A stretch of 64,000 bases of DNA, taken from NCBI RefSeq assembly GCF_021130785.1, contig NC_060211.1:28877001-28941000 (forward strand), given 5' to 3'. The translations under genes and the position numbers were made by a program. Below the pieces are notes generated by a model, which worked only from the letters and a program-made list of their open reading frames with translations, was not told where the DNA came from and ran no database searches. How positions within the stretch are numbered: the stretch's first letter is position 1; every line of letters starts with the position of its first letter. This stretch comes from Homalodisca vitripennis. Lineage: Eukaryota > Arthropoda > Insecta > Hemiptera > Cicadellidae. Below, in pieces: positions 22,904 through 34,569 of the stretch.

Positions 22904-23476
22904 GTTCGTTCCCTAAGAGTCAAAGATACTTGCTAGCCTAAACATAAGGGCGTGCCCCCCCTGCCTGCTTTGACTGCAGAGGCTGGTTCAGAGCTGACTT
23001 CCTCAGCTTCCCAGGGGACATTAATTGAGATTAGTGCTCTAAATTATTCTCATAGATCTCGATAGGAGAAGGCCCTTATCTCAATATTACCTATCGTTCG
23101 TTCCCTAAGAGTCAAAGATACTTGCTAGCCTAAACAAGGGCGTGCCCCCCCCTGCCTGCTTTGAATGCAGAGGCTGGTTCAGAGCTGACTTCCTCAGCTT
23201 CCCAGGGGACATTAATTGAGATTAGTGCTCTAAATTCTTCTCATAGATCTCGATAGGAGACGGCCCTTATCTCAATATTACCTATCGTTCGTTCCCTAAG
23301 AGTCAAAGATACTTGCTAGCCTAAACAAGGGCGTGCCCCCCCTGCCTGCTTTGAATGCAGAGGCTGGTTCAGAGCTGACTTCCTCAGCTTCCCAGGGGAC
23401 ATTAATTGAGATTAGTGCTCTAAATTCTTCTCATAGATCTCGATAGGAGACGGCCCTTATCTCAATATTACCTATC
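22904..23476. repeat. Three tandem copies of a 190-192 bp unit
   Basis: Units at 22904-23095, 23096-23286 and 23287-23476 begin gttcgttccctaagagtcaa and end ctcaatattacctatc. They are nearly identical, differing by a few bases and by the length of a C-run in cgtgcccccc. GC content is higher than the surroundings. No coding potential is recognised. Confidence 0.97.
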
Positions 23477-23479
23477 CAG

Positions 23480-24204
23480 AATATCCTGTCACTCCTGAAG
23501 CAGCGCAACGCTCCTTATAGATCTAGATTTAATTTTCTAATTTTCTTGTCCTAAGATAAAAAAAAAATAGAAACTCCTTTTCAGAAACATCAAAGATGTT
23601 CATTATTATTCAAGCTCTTAGTATTGTGTCACTTTTAGACACTGTTCGGGGGAAGATTACTCAGCTAAATTCTGTTTTAGTTAATTTAGTATTATTAGAT
23701 ACTTGGAGCTTACAAGTAAGGTTTATAATTTTTCAAGTAGCAGTTTTCTTGTTTACAAATGTAGACGTATTCACGCTGTAGCATCAGCTGCCTTGATATC
23801 GTGACAAGAGCCTATAAACGGTTTACAGCTGACACCTGTGGTACAATATAACACCAGTGACATTTATCACGCGATATAACTCCATAAAGTGCACCCTCAG
23901 GGCTGAACTTGACGTGCGTGTGCAAAACTTGCTGCTGTATTTTAGGAGTGATGGACAAAACTATTATTTATCATGTTGATTTCAGACACTTCTAACATAC
24001 GTGGCAGTCCGATATACTATATTGTTATCTTATTATTCATATTATAAATTAGCTTTCAGAGCTCAATTTAACTCTAGATTGTTCAATCTGTCGAACTAAA
24101 GCTATTCGGAATGCGTGACCCTTAACTAGACACTCTACATTAAATTAAAGAAAGCGTTCATTAAATTATAAATTTATATTGAACGTCATATATTCATTTC
24201 ATTC

Positions 24205-24237
<33 letters not shown>

Positions 24238-25500
24238 TTTTAACTAAAACAAGGTGCGTATAACCAGGGCATCAACACCCATTCCTACACTTCAACACAG
24301 AACAAGAAATCCATTAACTTTTACTAATCGTTGTTATCGTTATATGCTACTAAAATTAAAACAGTATTACGATTGAAAATGTCTGAAATCATGTTATCCT
24401 TTCAAACATTCCATCGTTAATAACAAACTTTAAACAAAGAATACTCGTTGTTAATGAAAATATCCAAACAAAATAATTCCTGCTATTTTAACTTAAATAA
24501 AATAAATATATTCGTCTCATAGAAAGTTTTGGGCTGTTAGATACAAAATATTGATTTTACCTCTTTTAATAAAGGCTCTGAAAAGTCTTGATTTCAACGG
24601 AATTCCAGGGAAAGCAATTGTACAATATGGTTTACAATATTATTTTCTTCTTTTTAGTGATAAAACCTATTGCTATACTCTTCAGAATGTTCTTAGAAAC
24701 TTTTAGTGTTAGGTATGTAAATATATAAAATTTCAAGTTATGGCTCAATCCATTCTCAAGACATCACCCTGAATTATAAGCTTTGCCAAAACCAAAGATG
24801 GAGCATGAATCATAAATAAACTCTATGTATACATACAAATAAACCGGTACAATGGGACGCTGAAGGACCCGAAAAAAATCGACAAGCATTACCGACTAAT
24901 CGAACAAGAGTGTTACTATGTCATAAGTTAAAATGAAATAAGATTTTCTTCCTATTTCTTACTATCATGGTTACCTACATAAAAAATGTAAAAAAAATGC
25001 ACTAACGACCAACCATACATTTTTATGAGATTATGGTATTAACATAAAAATAGTACTATGAAGACCTGTATTGCTAAATTTGTCAATAAACACTCTCAAT
25101 ACATACACATGATGATTTTAGTTATTACGAGTGAAATCATCAAGTAATAATTTTCATTTTAATCGCCTATATCGAATGCAATCACGGGTTATGCAATCAT
25201 TGCGAATCTCGCTGACGTCTGCAGACCTGTTATTGAAGCAATTTGAAGTATTATCTCCTGTGTTAATTTTTTAACAATATAAAAAATCTGAATATTCAAA
25301 TATAAACTCATACAAATTCATTGACTCATATATACGGAAACTGTTTTTCGTGGGAAAAATGCACATTTTTCCTTTGGTAACTTATTTAATGTAAAACTTT
25401 GCACACTATCCAAACTCGATCAAAGCTTGTTCCCTTGTTATTTCACGACAAAACTCCGACTACTACAAATATGGTAAAGAGAGACAACCTTCACACAATC
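23480..25500. other. Non-coding AT-rich region
   Basis: No exon supported. Contains (AT)n followed by a poly-T run at 24207-24241. A fragment at about 24376-24445 is shared with the sequence next to the foldback at 56530-56605; both read atgtctga then gttatcctttcaaac. Confidence 0.5.
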
Positions 25501-25503
25501 GTT

Positions 25504-25835
25504 AGTAGTATCAGGCCTTTAGGAAGCTCAACCTGGTATTAGTATTAGGCCTTTTGGAAGCACAACCCGGTATTAGTATCAGACCTTTAGGAAGCTCAAC
25601 CCGGTATTAGTATCAGGCCTTTTGGAAGCACAACCCGGTATTAGTATCAGGCCTTTAGGAAGCTCAACCTGGTATTAGTATTAGGCCTTTTGGAAGCACA
25701 ACCCGGTATTAGTATCTGGCCTTTAGGAAGCACAACCCGGTATTAGTATCAGGCCTTTTGGAAGCTCAATCCGGTATTAGTATCAGGCCTTTAGAAGGCA
25801 CAACCCGTTAATAGAGTTGGGTATTTGGGTAGTTC
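25504..25835. repeat. 34-35 bp tandem repeat with alternating variants
   Basis: About nine to ten units built on aggaagctcaacccggtatt. Variants alternate between cctttaggaagctcaac and ccttttggaagcacaac, giving an apparent higher-order period near 68-69 bp. Degenerate units trail to about 25930. Confidence 0.93.
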
Positions 25836-25939
25836 AAACCGTTAACAGTATCGGGTTTTTGTTAGGTTCAACCTGGGTAATACTTTATGTAGCTAAATCT
25901 AGTAATATTTTCTGGTATTTACGGGGTGTTTTTTGTAGT

Positions 25940-26900
25940 AGTATCTGACCTTTTGCACCCTACATCCAGTAATAATATATAGCTTTATTATATCATCCAG
26001 TCTTATAAATTATCCTCGGTTAAATTTTTTTCCACAGATCAGCGACAGCCACTTCAAAATTCATGTATACGATTCGATATTCCAATACTGTGGTGGAAAT
26101 CAACTGTAATGCTAAAGCTTCACCCTTACTCAAAAGGGATTAACTTCGTTGGCTAGTATTTGTTTTATAAACCGTTCATTATAATTTTGGTCAAAATTAA
26201 AATCTAGACCTATAAAATATCTAGATTAATAAGCTTTAGAACTGCCCTTTAATATTATTAAAAAATCAGTTTCCTCAATGAGTTAATCAAATTATACCGC
26301 AAATAAATAAGATTTCCTCCGGTATTTTGCCATTATGGTGTCTGGAGTTTTAATATCAACTATTAAAACATTTAATCTTACGTACATGTATAAAATGAAT
26401 GTATCTAAATTTATTTAGATAATTAATTTCAACATTGCTTATGTAAAAGTAAATTTTAGACGACGCTTACAAACAGAAAAACCTGTGGAATAAAGATTGC
26501 CTTCTGTAATATTTTCAGGGAAATTATTTTATCAAAGTTTCCCTCAGTTATCATTATTTAGCTCAGTAATCGCTGAAGTAACAGTCGGTGACTGGCAGTT
26601 TTCCTTGATTTTTACGCGACAGGTGTGAAAAAGCTTCTCTCGCACTTTTAAAATATTCACTGTTATAAGGGTTGAATTTCCAATGCAATATATTAAACAT
26701 TATAACAGGTGATCTGTGTAGTTTACTCCACCATTATTACCAGGAACTTCAATACACGATACCTTAAAAGAATATAGTACTGGCATAGTTGTTAGTTAAA
26801 TGAAAATGTTTTTATTTTAAAGCAGAGTTAGGGGATTTTAGCCATCTTTACTATGCAACCTTAAACCAGAAACCAATAAAAACTGTGTTTTGAAAATAGA
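25940..26900. other. Non-coding AT-rich region
   Basis: Nothing recognised, apart from a possible polyadenylation signal for the minus-strand gene below (AATAAA on the minus strand near 26820). Confidence 0.4.
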
Positions 26901-26918
26901 TTCAGTTAAATTAACAGT

Positions 26919-27002
26919 TTATTTCCCTCGTTTGTTAATGATTATGTGATAAGCGCTGCTTTTCATCGATCTTGAAACGGAGGAAGAAAGTGCAGGAGTC
27001 AA
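26919..27002 (-). CDS. Terminal coding exon of an unrecognised gene
   Basis: Acceptor aaattttgtag|TTGACT, then 27 codons reading LTPALSSSVSRSMKSSAYHI with a basic end (NKRGK) and TAA at 26921-26919. Phase 0 at the acceptor matches the phase-0 donor of the exon 172 bp upstream. Possible poly(A) signals on the minus strand overlap the stop and occur near 26820. I do not recognise the protein. Confidence 0.5.
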   Translation of the reverse strand: MTPALSSSVSRSMKSSAYHIIINKRGK

Positions 27003-27174
27003 CTACAAAATTTAACAATAAATTTAACTTAGCCACTATCATATATTTACATATTGCAATATTAATAGCAAGGTAGGAGTAAAACCATGTGTATTGTAAC
27101 AGGTTGTCAAATAAAAACACAATTTTTTACGTTTTTTTAATCTATAGAATTTCTTCAATTAATTTAGATATTAC

Positions 27175-27327
27175 CTCGTTCATGTATTGAGACAATATAT
27201 CGTCAAAAATTATTAAAACCTCCTTGCATACACATTTTGACAAGAATTTTAAAACGAATTTGGCGATGGCGATTCTAATGGTCATGCTGTTGTTCACTTC
27301 CATCACTTCAACACTATATTTCTCGTG
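27175..27327 (-). CDS. Internal exon of an unrecognised gene
   Basis: Acceptor tatttctag|CACGAG, donor AACGAG|GTAATA, 153 nt, phase 0 at both ends. It encodes HEKYSVEVMEVNNSMTIRIA and then a Lys/Leu/Cys-rich stretch ending ILSQYMNE. The open frame, splice signals and amino-acid character all favour a real exon. It joins in frame to the exon at 27002-26919 across a 172-bp intron. Upstream exons on the minus strand should lie beyond 27327, but I could not identify them. No family is recognised. Confidence 0.55.
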
Positions 27328-27329
27328 CT

Positions 27330-30120
27330 AGAAATAAAGAAACTTGAGTAAGTGGGTCATGCCCACAGGAGAAAGAGAACCCCATTTAGGTCTTGCATTG
27401 ACAAAGTTTATGAACAAATTTATAAAAACTACTGAATAAATATAAATTAAATGTATTCAATGCATTTATTTTTAAATAATAATTTCTGCCATGACGGGTT
27501 TTAATATAAAATAACTAAAATAAGAAAATAAAATTAATTATATTTAATCTAAAAATATTTTTAAAATCATTTGTTTCATAAGGTACAGGCAGGAATATAA
27601 TCAGACTCCTTTTCTAAGCAAGCGTGTCCAAGGTTACAACCACCACTCCCTCTTGGTAAGCCTTTACAATAGGATCTCGGCGGGGTGAATCCAACCTTTA
27701 CCTATCTTGAATATTGTGTCACTGCGGAAACCACAACCCAAGGGACAAATACAGTTAAGGTTTCCTCAGTGTATTGTTTTAGAGAACCAAATATAAGCTC
27801 TAGATAAAACAAACAATAAAGTTCTATCTCGTGATTTTGCGCCATGAAGGATCACCGCGCTTGTAAACCTCTCAAAGATAACAAACAGATCACGGACGAG
27901 AAGTAGTGGTAGAGAATATATGTTCTTACTCAAAAAATTCGCTTACACAATGTTCTTTAGTAGTAACAAACTTTTAAAATAATATGTGTATAATTAATGT
28001 AATATTCTTAAGATATTTTCGTCAATAAGTTTTTTTTTTATCTGGGATCGTAATAAGCAACACAATAAAGAAGTATTAGCTGGGAAACATTTTAGAATAT
28101 TTTATTATGAATTCCAGTTAGCCGTGGCTTACTACACAATTTCCTACTAAAACACAGGGACATTTTGGGCACATTCCTTTTAAATGAAATTTAAAAAACT
28201 CCTGTTAAAAAATAATCACTGAAACATATTCACGCTAAAATATCTCAGTAACAGTTACACTATTTTAGGTCAGCGTGAAGGAATCCTAACGTCGAAGTTT
28301 CAGTTGACAAATTCAAGATGTAATACATAATGGTGCTTTATGTAATTTTGAAACCGAATTTGATTTTGCGTTGATGCCCCGATCAATAACAGATACTCGT
28401 ACGCAAGTTTGAGAAGCCTATTTTTGTCAAAAAGTGTATAACTTTGACCATTGTAGTCTAAAAACATATCTAGAATTTAACCTAGTGTCATATTTGAAAT
28501 TTCCCAAATGCCTAATTAAGTCAAAAACAACTAAAATTTGTTTTGTAATAGTCTTTTAAATACGTACCAAAGGTTATATAGTAACTTTTGGCAACTGCGT
28601 TACGATAACGATTAAATACTGAATTCTTAATATTTGCTCAAATATCCAATTAAACGTATATTTTTAATGAAACTTCCTATTTTATTATCTAGATAATATG
28701 TATGCTCATCAATGATTACAGAGAAGGGTTAAACAACAATTTTTGTTATTTTAAGATTACGCTTTCAATACTATAAACGTAAGCAATGTAAAATGTGACG
28801 TAATTAAGTAAATATATGATTGCGTAATGTATGTTAAGTAGATATACATTATAATTTTTTAAAAACATTTACTATCTGTTGAATCTAGCCAAAAGGGAGA
28901 TTTAAAGACCAGTGGGACATAGTCCGGAGAGGATTTTTGAAGTAAAACAGTTCTATATAGCAACCAAGAAACCTCAGAATGTTCTTGTAATATCTTTATA
29001 AAATCTTTCCAGCAGTTTTTCGTGATTGAGTAACACAAACACACGAAAAACGAGATACTATACTATTTTATATAGTATTATAGATAAACAAATTAATAAA
29101 TTAATTGACTACTAATATACAAAGTTTTACTATACTATGTAATAATATACTTATGTAATACTAAACATTGTTAGTAATACTATTGTTTTAGATGATTAAT
29201 TAGTATTTATTTGATTTATTGCTGATCTCTGTCTTTCAAGCCACGTGTTTATCTTACAATAAAGCCATAAAAAATGTTATTAAATCCTTTTTGGAATACT
29301 TGTTCCATACGGTTCTGAGTACAATAAACCGAACTATGTAAAGTATTGTTGTAGGACAATAATATTGAACACATTATGCAGCTATTTAACATTGTTATTT
29401 ACTGCGTTAGAGCAACAAAATAGTGTACTCTGTACTCATACGTGGGGTAAAATCACTTGAAGGCTCCAATACAAGTGTGTTTAATTTACACAAGGACTAT
29501 TTGAATAACAAGAAGATCAAAACAAAGACGGGTCATGTTCAAGAGGTTAAGTCTTCACTTGTTTGTTTATCTTCAAAGTAGTTCTGCGCGGTATATTTAT
29601 TTACATGGTATACACTTTGCACATCAAATATAGCAATGTGACGTGGGAAATCTGACACTGTATTATTGCATTGAAGTTGAATACGATATTAACAAAAACA
29701 ACCGTTATTAACAGTGCACAAAATTAACTGTTGGCTAGAACAATTCTGTTATTCAATCTGTGCTATGAAATCATTTAATTTGTCGATGACATATAAGCGT
29801 CTTAATCGTTTTCATCCAAGAATATAAACAGCAGATTTTCTGACAAATAGGTTTAGATACCATATAAAATACATAGATAGTTTGCCATATAACATCATAA
29901 TGCTATACGACAACTTATTACTATGTAATAGTCTGCAAGTTTTATTATCTAGACGAACGTGAAATTTATCGACCTTAACGTTCACTTTTTAACAACAAAA
30001 AATCATTTCTATACTATGAAACAATCCTAAATTATGAATTATTATAAATCGTACAATTGTGTGTAAATGTATCCAGCTACGCGTAAACTCTTGCTAGACA
30101 GAACTTATAAATTGGAAAAA
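27330..30120. other. AT-rich region without supported genes
   Basis: Presumably intron or upstream region of the minus-strand gene at 27.0-27.3 kb. A 61-codon frame at 28859-29044 (minus) looks slightly protein-like but lacks convincing splice borders. Confidence 0.35.
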
Positions 30121-30129
30121 ACCCAAAGG

Positions 30130-32270
30130 TTGTTTTAGGGATAGCCTATCTATCTGTATGTCCGTCTATCAGAGGTGCTATATAATTCTTGATAGAAAGA
30201 ACGTAGATTTCTGAAACTCGGTACAGGGTATTTTATTTTGCCAAGGTTAAATTCTATTGCCTTGGAAGCCAAAAGGTCAAAGGGTATAGTCTATCTATCC
30301 GTCTGCCCGTAGGGGCTATAACTCATGATAGAAAGGTCGTAAATATCTTAACTCGGTACAAGGTTTCCTTTTCGCCAATGACAAATTTCTATTTCCTTAG
30401 AAGCCAAAAGGTCAAAGGGGGCGTTTTGTGGGTAGTCTATCTGTCTATCTATCCGTCTGACAGAAGGTGCTATAATTATTGATAGAAAGGTCGTAGATAT
30501 CTTAACTCGGTACAAAGTTTTCCTTTTCGCCAATGACAATTTCTATTTCCTTAGAAGCCAAAAGGTCAAAGGGGGCGTTGTGGGTAGTCTATCTGTCTAT
30601 CTATCCGTCAGACAGAAGGTGCTATAATTATTGATAGAAAAGGTCGTAGATATCTCAAACTCGGTACAGGGTTTCCTTTTCGCCAATGACAATTTCTATT
30701 TCCTTACAAGCCAAAAGGTCAATGTGGGCGTTGTGGGTAGTAGTCTATCTGTCTATCTATCCGTCAGACAGAAGGTGCTATAATTCTTGATAGAAAGGTC
30801 GTAGATATCTGAAAACTCGGTACAAGGTTTCCTTTTTTCCAAGATCAAATTCTATTCAAATTCTTAGGGGGCCAAAAGGTCAAAGGCGGCTTTGTGGGTA
30901 GTTTATCTGTCTATCTATCCGTCAGACAGAAGGTGTTATAACTCTTGATAGAAAGGTCGTAGATATCTGAAACTCGGTACAAGGTTTCCTTTTTTCCAAG
31001 ATCAAATTCTATTCAAATTCTTAGGGGGCCAAAAGGTCAAAGGCGGCTTTGTGGGTAGTTTTATCTGTCTATCTATCCGTCTGACAGAAGGTGCTATAAT
31101 TCTTGATAGAAAGGTCGTAGATATCTGAAACTCGGTACAAGGGTTTCCTTTGTTCCAAGGTCAAATTCTATTCAAATTCTTAGGGGGCCAAAAGGTCAAA
31201 GGCGGCTTTGTGGGTAGTTTATCTGTCTATCTATCCGTCAGACAGAATGTGCTATAGTTCTTGATAGAAAGGTCGTAGATATCTGAAACTCGGTACAAGG
31301 TTCCCTTTTTTCCAAGGTCAAATTCTATTCAAATTCTTAGGGGGCCAAAAGGTCAAAGGCGGCTTTGTGGGTAGTTTATCTGTCTATCTATCCGTCAGAC
31401 AGAAGGTGCTATAATTCTTGATAGAAAGGTCGTAGATATCTGAAACTCGGTACAAGGTTTCCTTTTTTCCAAGGTCAAATTCTATTCAAATTTTTAGGGG
31501 GCCAAAAGGTCAAAGGCGGCTTTGTGGGTAGTTTATCTGTCTATCTATCCGTCAGACAGAAGGTGCTATAATTCTTGATAGAAAGGTCGTAGATATCTGA
31601 AACTCGGTACAAGGTTTCTTTTTTTCCAAGGTCAAATTCTATTCAAATTCTTAGGGGGCCAAAAGGTCAAAGGCGGTTTTGTGGGTAGTTTATCTGTCTA
31701 TCTATCCGTCAGACAGAAGGTGCTATAATTCTTGATAGAAAGGTCGTAGATATCTGAAACTCGGTACATGGTTTCCTTTTTTCCAAGATCAAATTCTAAA
31801 GGGGGCCAAAAGGTCAAAGGCGGCTTTGTGGGTAGTTTTTTCTGTCTATCTATCCGTCAGACAGAAGGTGCTATAATTCTTGATAGAAAGGTCGTAGATA
31901 TCTGAAACTCGGTACAAGGTTCCCTTTTTTCCAAGGTCAAATTCTATTCAAATTCTTAGGGGGCCGGCTTTGTGGGTAGTTTATCTGTCTATCTATTTGT
32001 TTGACAGAAGGTGCTATAATTCTTGATAGGTCGTAGATATCTGAAACTCGGTACAAGGTTTCCTTTTTTCCAAGATCAAATTCTATTCAAATTCTTAGGG
32101 GGCCAAAAGGTCAAAGGCGGCTTTGTGGGTAGTTTTATCTGTCTATCTATCCGTCAGACAGAAGGTGCTATAATTCTTGATAGAAAGGTCGTAGATATCT
32201 GAAACTCGGTACAGGGTTTCCTTTTTTCCAAGGTCAAATTCTATTGCTTTGGGGGCCAAAAGTCAAAGGT
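30130..32270. repeat. 157-bp tandem array, about 13-14 units
   Basis: Each unit contains ctatctatccgtcagacaga, gatagaaaggtcgtagatat and gggggccaaaaggtcaaagg. The first three or four units (30130-30720) are more diverged and lack the attcaaattctta segment. Units from about 30740 on are close copies, with occasional deletions (for example near 31795 and 31962). Confidence 0.97.
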
Positions 32271-32279
32271 CAGTCCGAA

Positions 32280-34470
32280 CGTCCGTGCGATAATTTATTC
32301 GTCACAATCTGAAATGTCCTTGAACACTAAGTTGTATCTTTTTATTAATTCCAAATTTATAACTATAATTTATATCATAAGTGAGGTACATTTTGGAATG
32401 AAAACATTAACAACATTAGTGCTACGAACAATCATCGTTTTTAATAGTTATCTCTACGGAATTTTCATTTTATTTCAAAACCTTGATTATCTATTTTGAT
32501 ACATAACATCATATTTAATAGATTAATGCATTGAAATCTATAAAATTGTGCAATTTTGCACGCCTGATTATCGACTGTTCTAATACTAAAATGTGTGTTG
32601 TTTGCGGTGAATATTAATGTTATTAAAATATCATAGTTCTTGTTTACTGAATAGAATTTTTGTTAGTTTCTACTTGAATACTCGCTATACGTAACTAGTT
32701 CATGCTGCAAGTATAAATGTAACTTTGGTACTAAGTTAAAGTAAATTCTAAGACGCTAAGTAAATATAATTAAAACTTTTCCTGAACTCAGAAGCGTTTT
32801 ACATTACCAAAGAGTTTATTTACCACTTATTATTTTTTTAACTACCTCTATTTTGCCTTTTTCTTAGTATTTGTCTACATAATTCAACATATTACTATAT
32901 TTTATGTTATTTATATATTACTGTTTGCATACTTAATATTTCATAAATATTGTATCTTTTATTAATACTCTAAATGAGTACTAAAGGAAATTAATAGTTA
33001 AGAATTGGTTTTTGGTTTGTTGAGCGTTAGTGAAGTCGCAACATAAAGGTGACATTGTGTTTGTCTGTATGGCTGTCCACATAACCGTTTCAGTCTACCA
33101 GAGAAACGAACAATATTTTCATGTACCGTCGTACTTCAAGGGACGATTTTATGGTTTTATAATGGATGCAAATAGAAAAATTTATATTCAATTAACAACT
33201 AGATAAGATTAGTATACACAGTGTAACAAAAATCTTTGCAGATATTAACAGTTTAAAATTAATGTTACAAAGTACTAATTTCACAAGAAAGTGACAAAAA
33301 TAAATGTTTTGCAGGCATTTTCTCTTGCTAGACAAAAGCGATGTTTTGTGGAGAGCAAAGATGTTTTGTATCCGTTATAAGAGTTCTCCATTAACAGCTC
33401 TTTCCGAGGCAACATTATGTGGAGCTTTGTGTAGCAAGGCAAGATTCGGAAATAAAGATTTCATATAAATCATTATTGAAAAATCGCTTTTCTCCAAAGT
33501 TTCCGATTTATAGGAGTTTCCTGGACCCCAATTAAAAAAGGAAATGACAACAGACCATAAATACCGACCAAAATAAAAGAAGGGGCTGCTATCTTTATCG
33601 TTACACTTAATAATTTATTCATGGTACAAAATTAATTTCATGGAATTCATCGCCCTATTTGTCAGCTAGGTTTTAATAAAAATATAAAATTTACGTCTCA
33701 TGAACATTTCCTTTGCAAATAAAACTTTTAACCCAAAATGACGATTGAAACTGTGCCAAGCAGTTTAGGTCTAGTTAAACCGAAATGTGGCAAGCTTAGT
33801 TTTAATGTGTGTTCATATTTATAAATTCTTTGTGTTTATTATATTTAATAATACGGCAACGCCCACCTGTAGACAAGTCGTGTTCAAAATCGAGTAGTAC
33901 TAATCTATTTAGTTACTAACATACAAAAAACATACAGCCAAACGCTAACACTTTTATGTCAATATTTTTAGTTATGAGTAAAATATATCATTGGTGTTTA
34001 TTAAATGTAAGTATAATATTCCAGCAGCTAAGAACAAAAGTTATATGAATTTATTATATATTTTATAATTATCTATAAACGTTATAAGCTGCAACTGAGC
34101 TATGAAAGGTAAAATAATAACCACTGTAATTAGATTAAATTTTTATTTTTATTATTATAGGCTTTATTGACTTAAAGCATATATTTACTAGAAATAAAGT
34201 CATTTTTAGTAGAAAGAGGCGGATCTAAGATTGTTTTATCAACTTCTATGTAATATTAGTTTAATAAATGTAATATTTTGAAACTAATTTGATATTGCGT
34301 TGAAAAGAAAACTCGAGTTCGTTTATGAACAGTAAATTAATCTAAAGGCAGCGGTAATTCTAATTGTCTTGTGATCAAACCTTTGGTCGCTGGATTGGCA
34401 ATACTCCGTTTACACTAATCTAGCTATCCACAGTGCTCTCACCAGGCTGCAGACAAATCTGCAGCAGGAA
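32280..34470. other. AT-rich region without recognised features
   Basis: No exon, RNA gene or repeat that I can support. Confidence 0.4.
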
Positions 34471-34473
34471 TCC

Positions 34474-34557
34474 GCTATCCTTGACGCTAACCTTGACGCT
34501 ATCCTTGACGCTATCCTTGACGCTATCCTTGACGCTATCCTTGACGCTATCCTTCAG
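34474..34557. repeat. 12-bp tandem repeat, seven units
   Basis: gctatccttgac repeated seven times, with one a-for-t change in unit two and a changed end in unit seven. Confidence 0.95.
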
Positions 34558-34569
34558 CGCTGTTCCCTG

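Noticed and set aside
28859..29044. 61-codon minus frame (PDYVPLVFKSPFWLDSTDS)
   Set aside because: Mildly protein-like, but splice borders in a usable phase were not found.
30130..32270. CRISPR-like array
   Set aside because: Units are contiguous 157-bp minisatellite repeats without unique spacers, in eukaryotic sequence.
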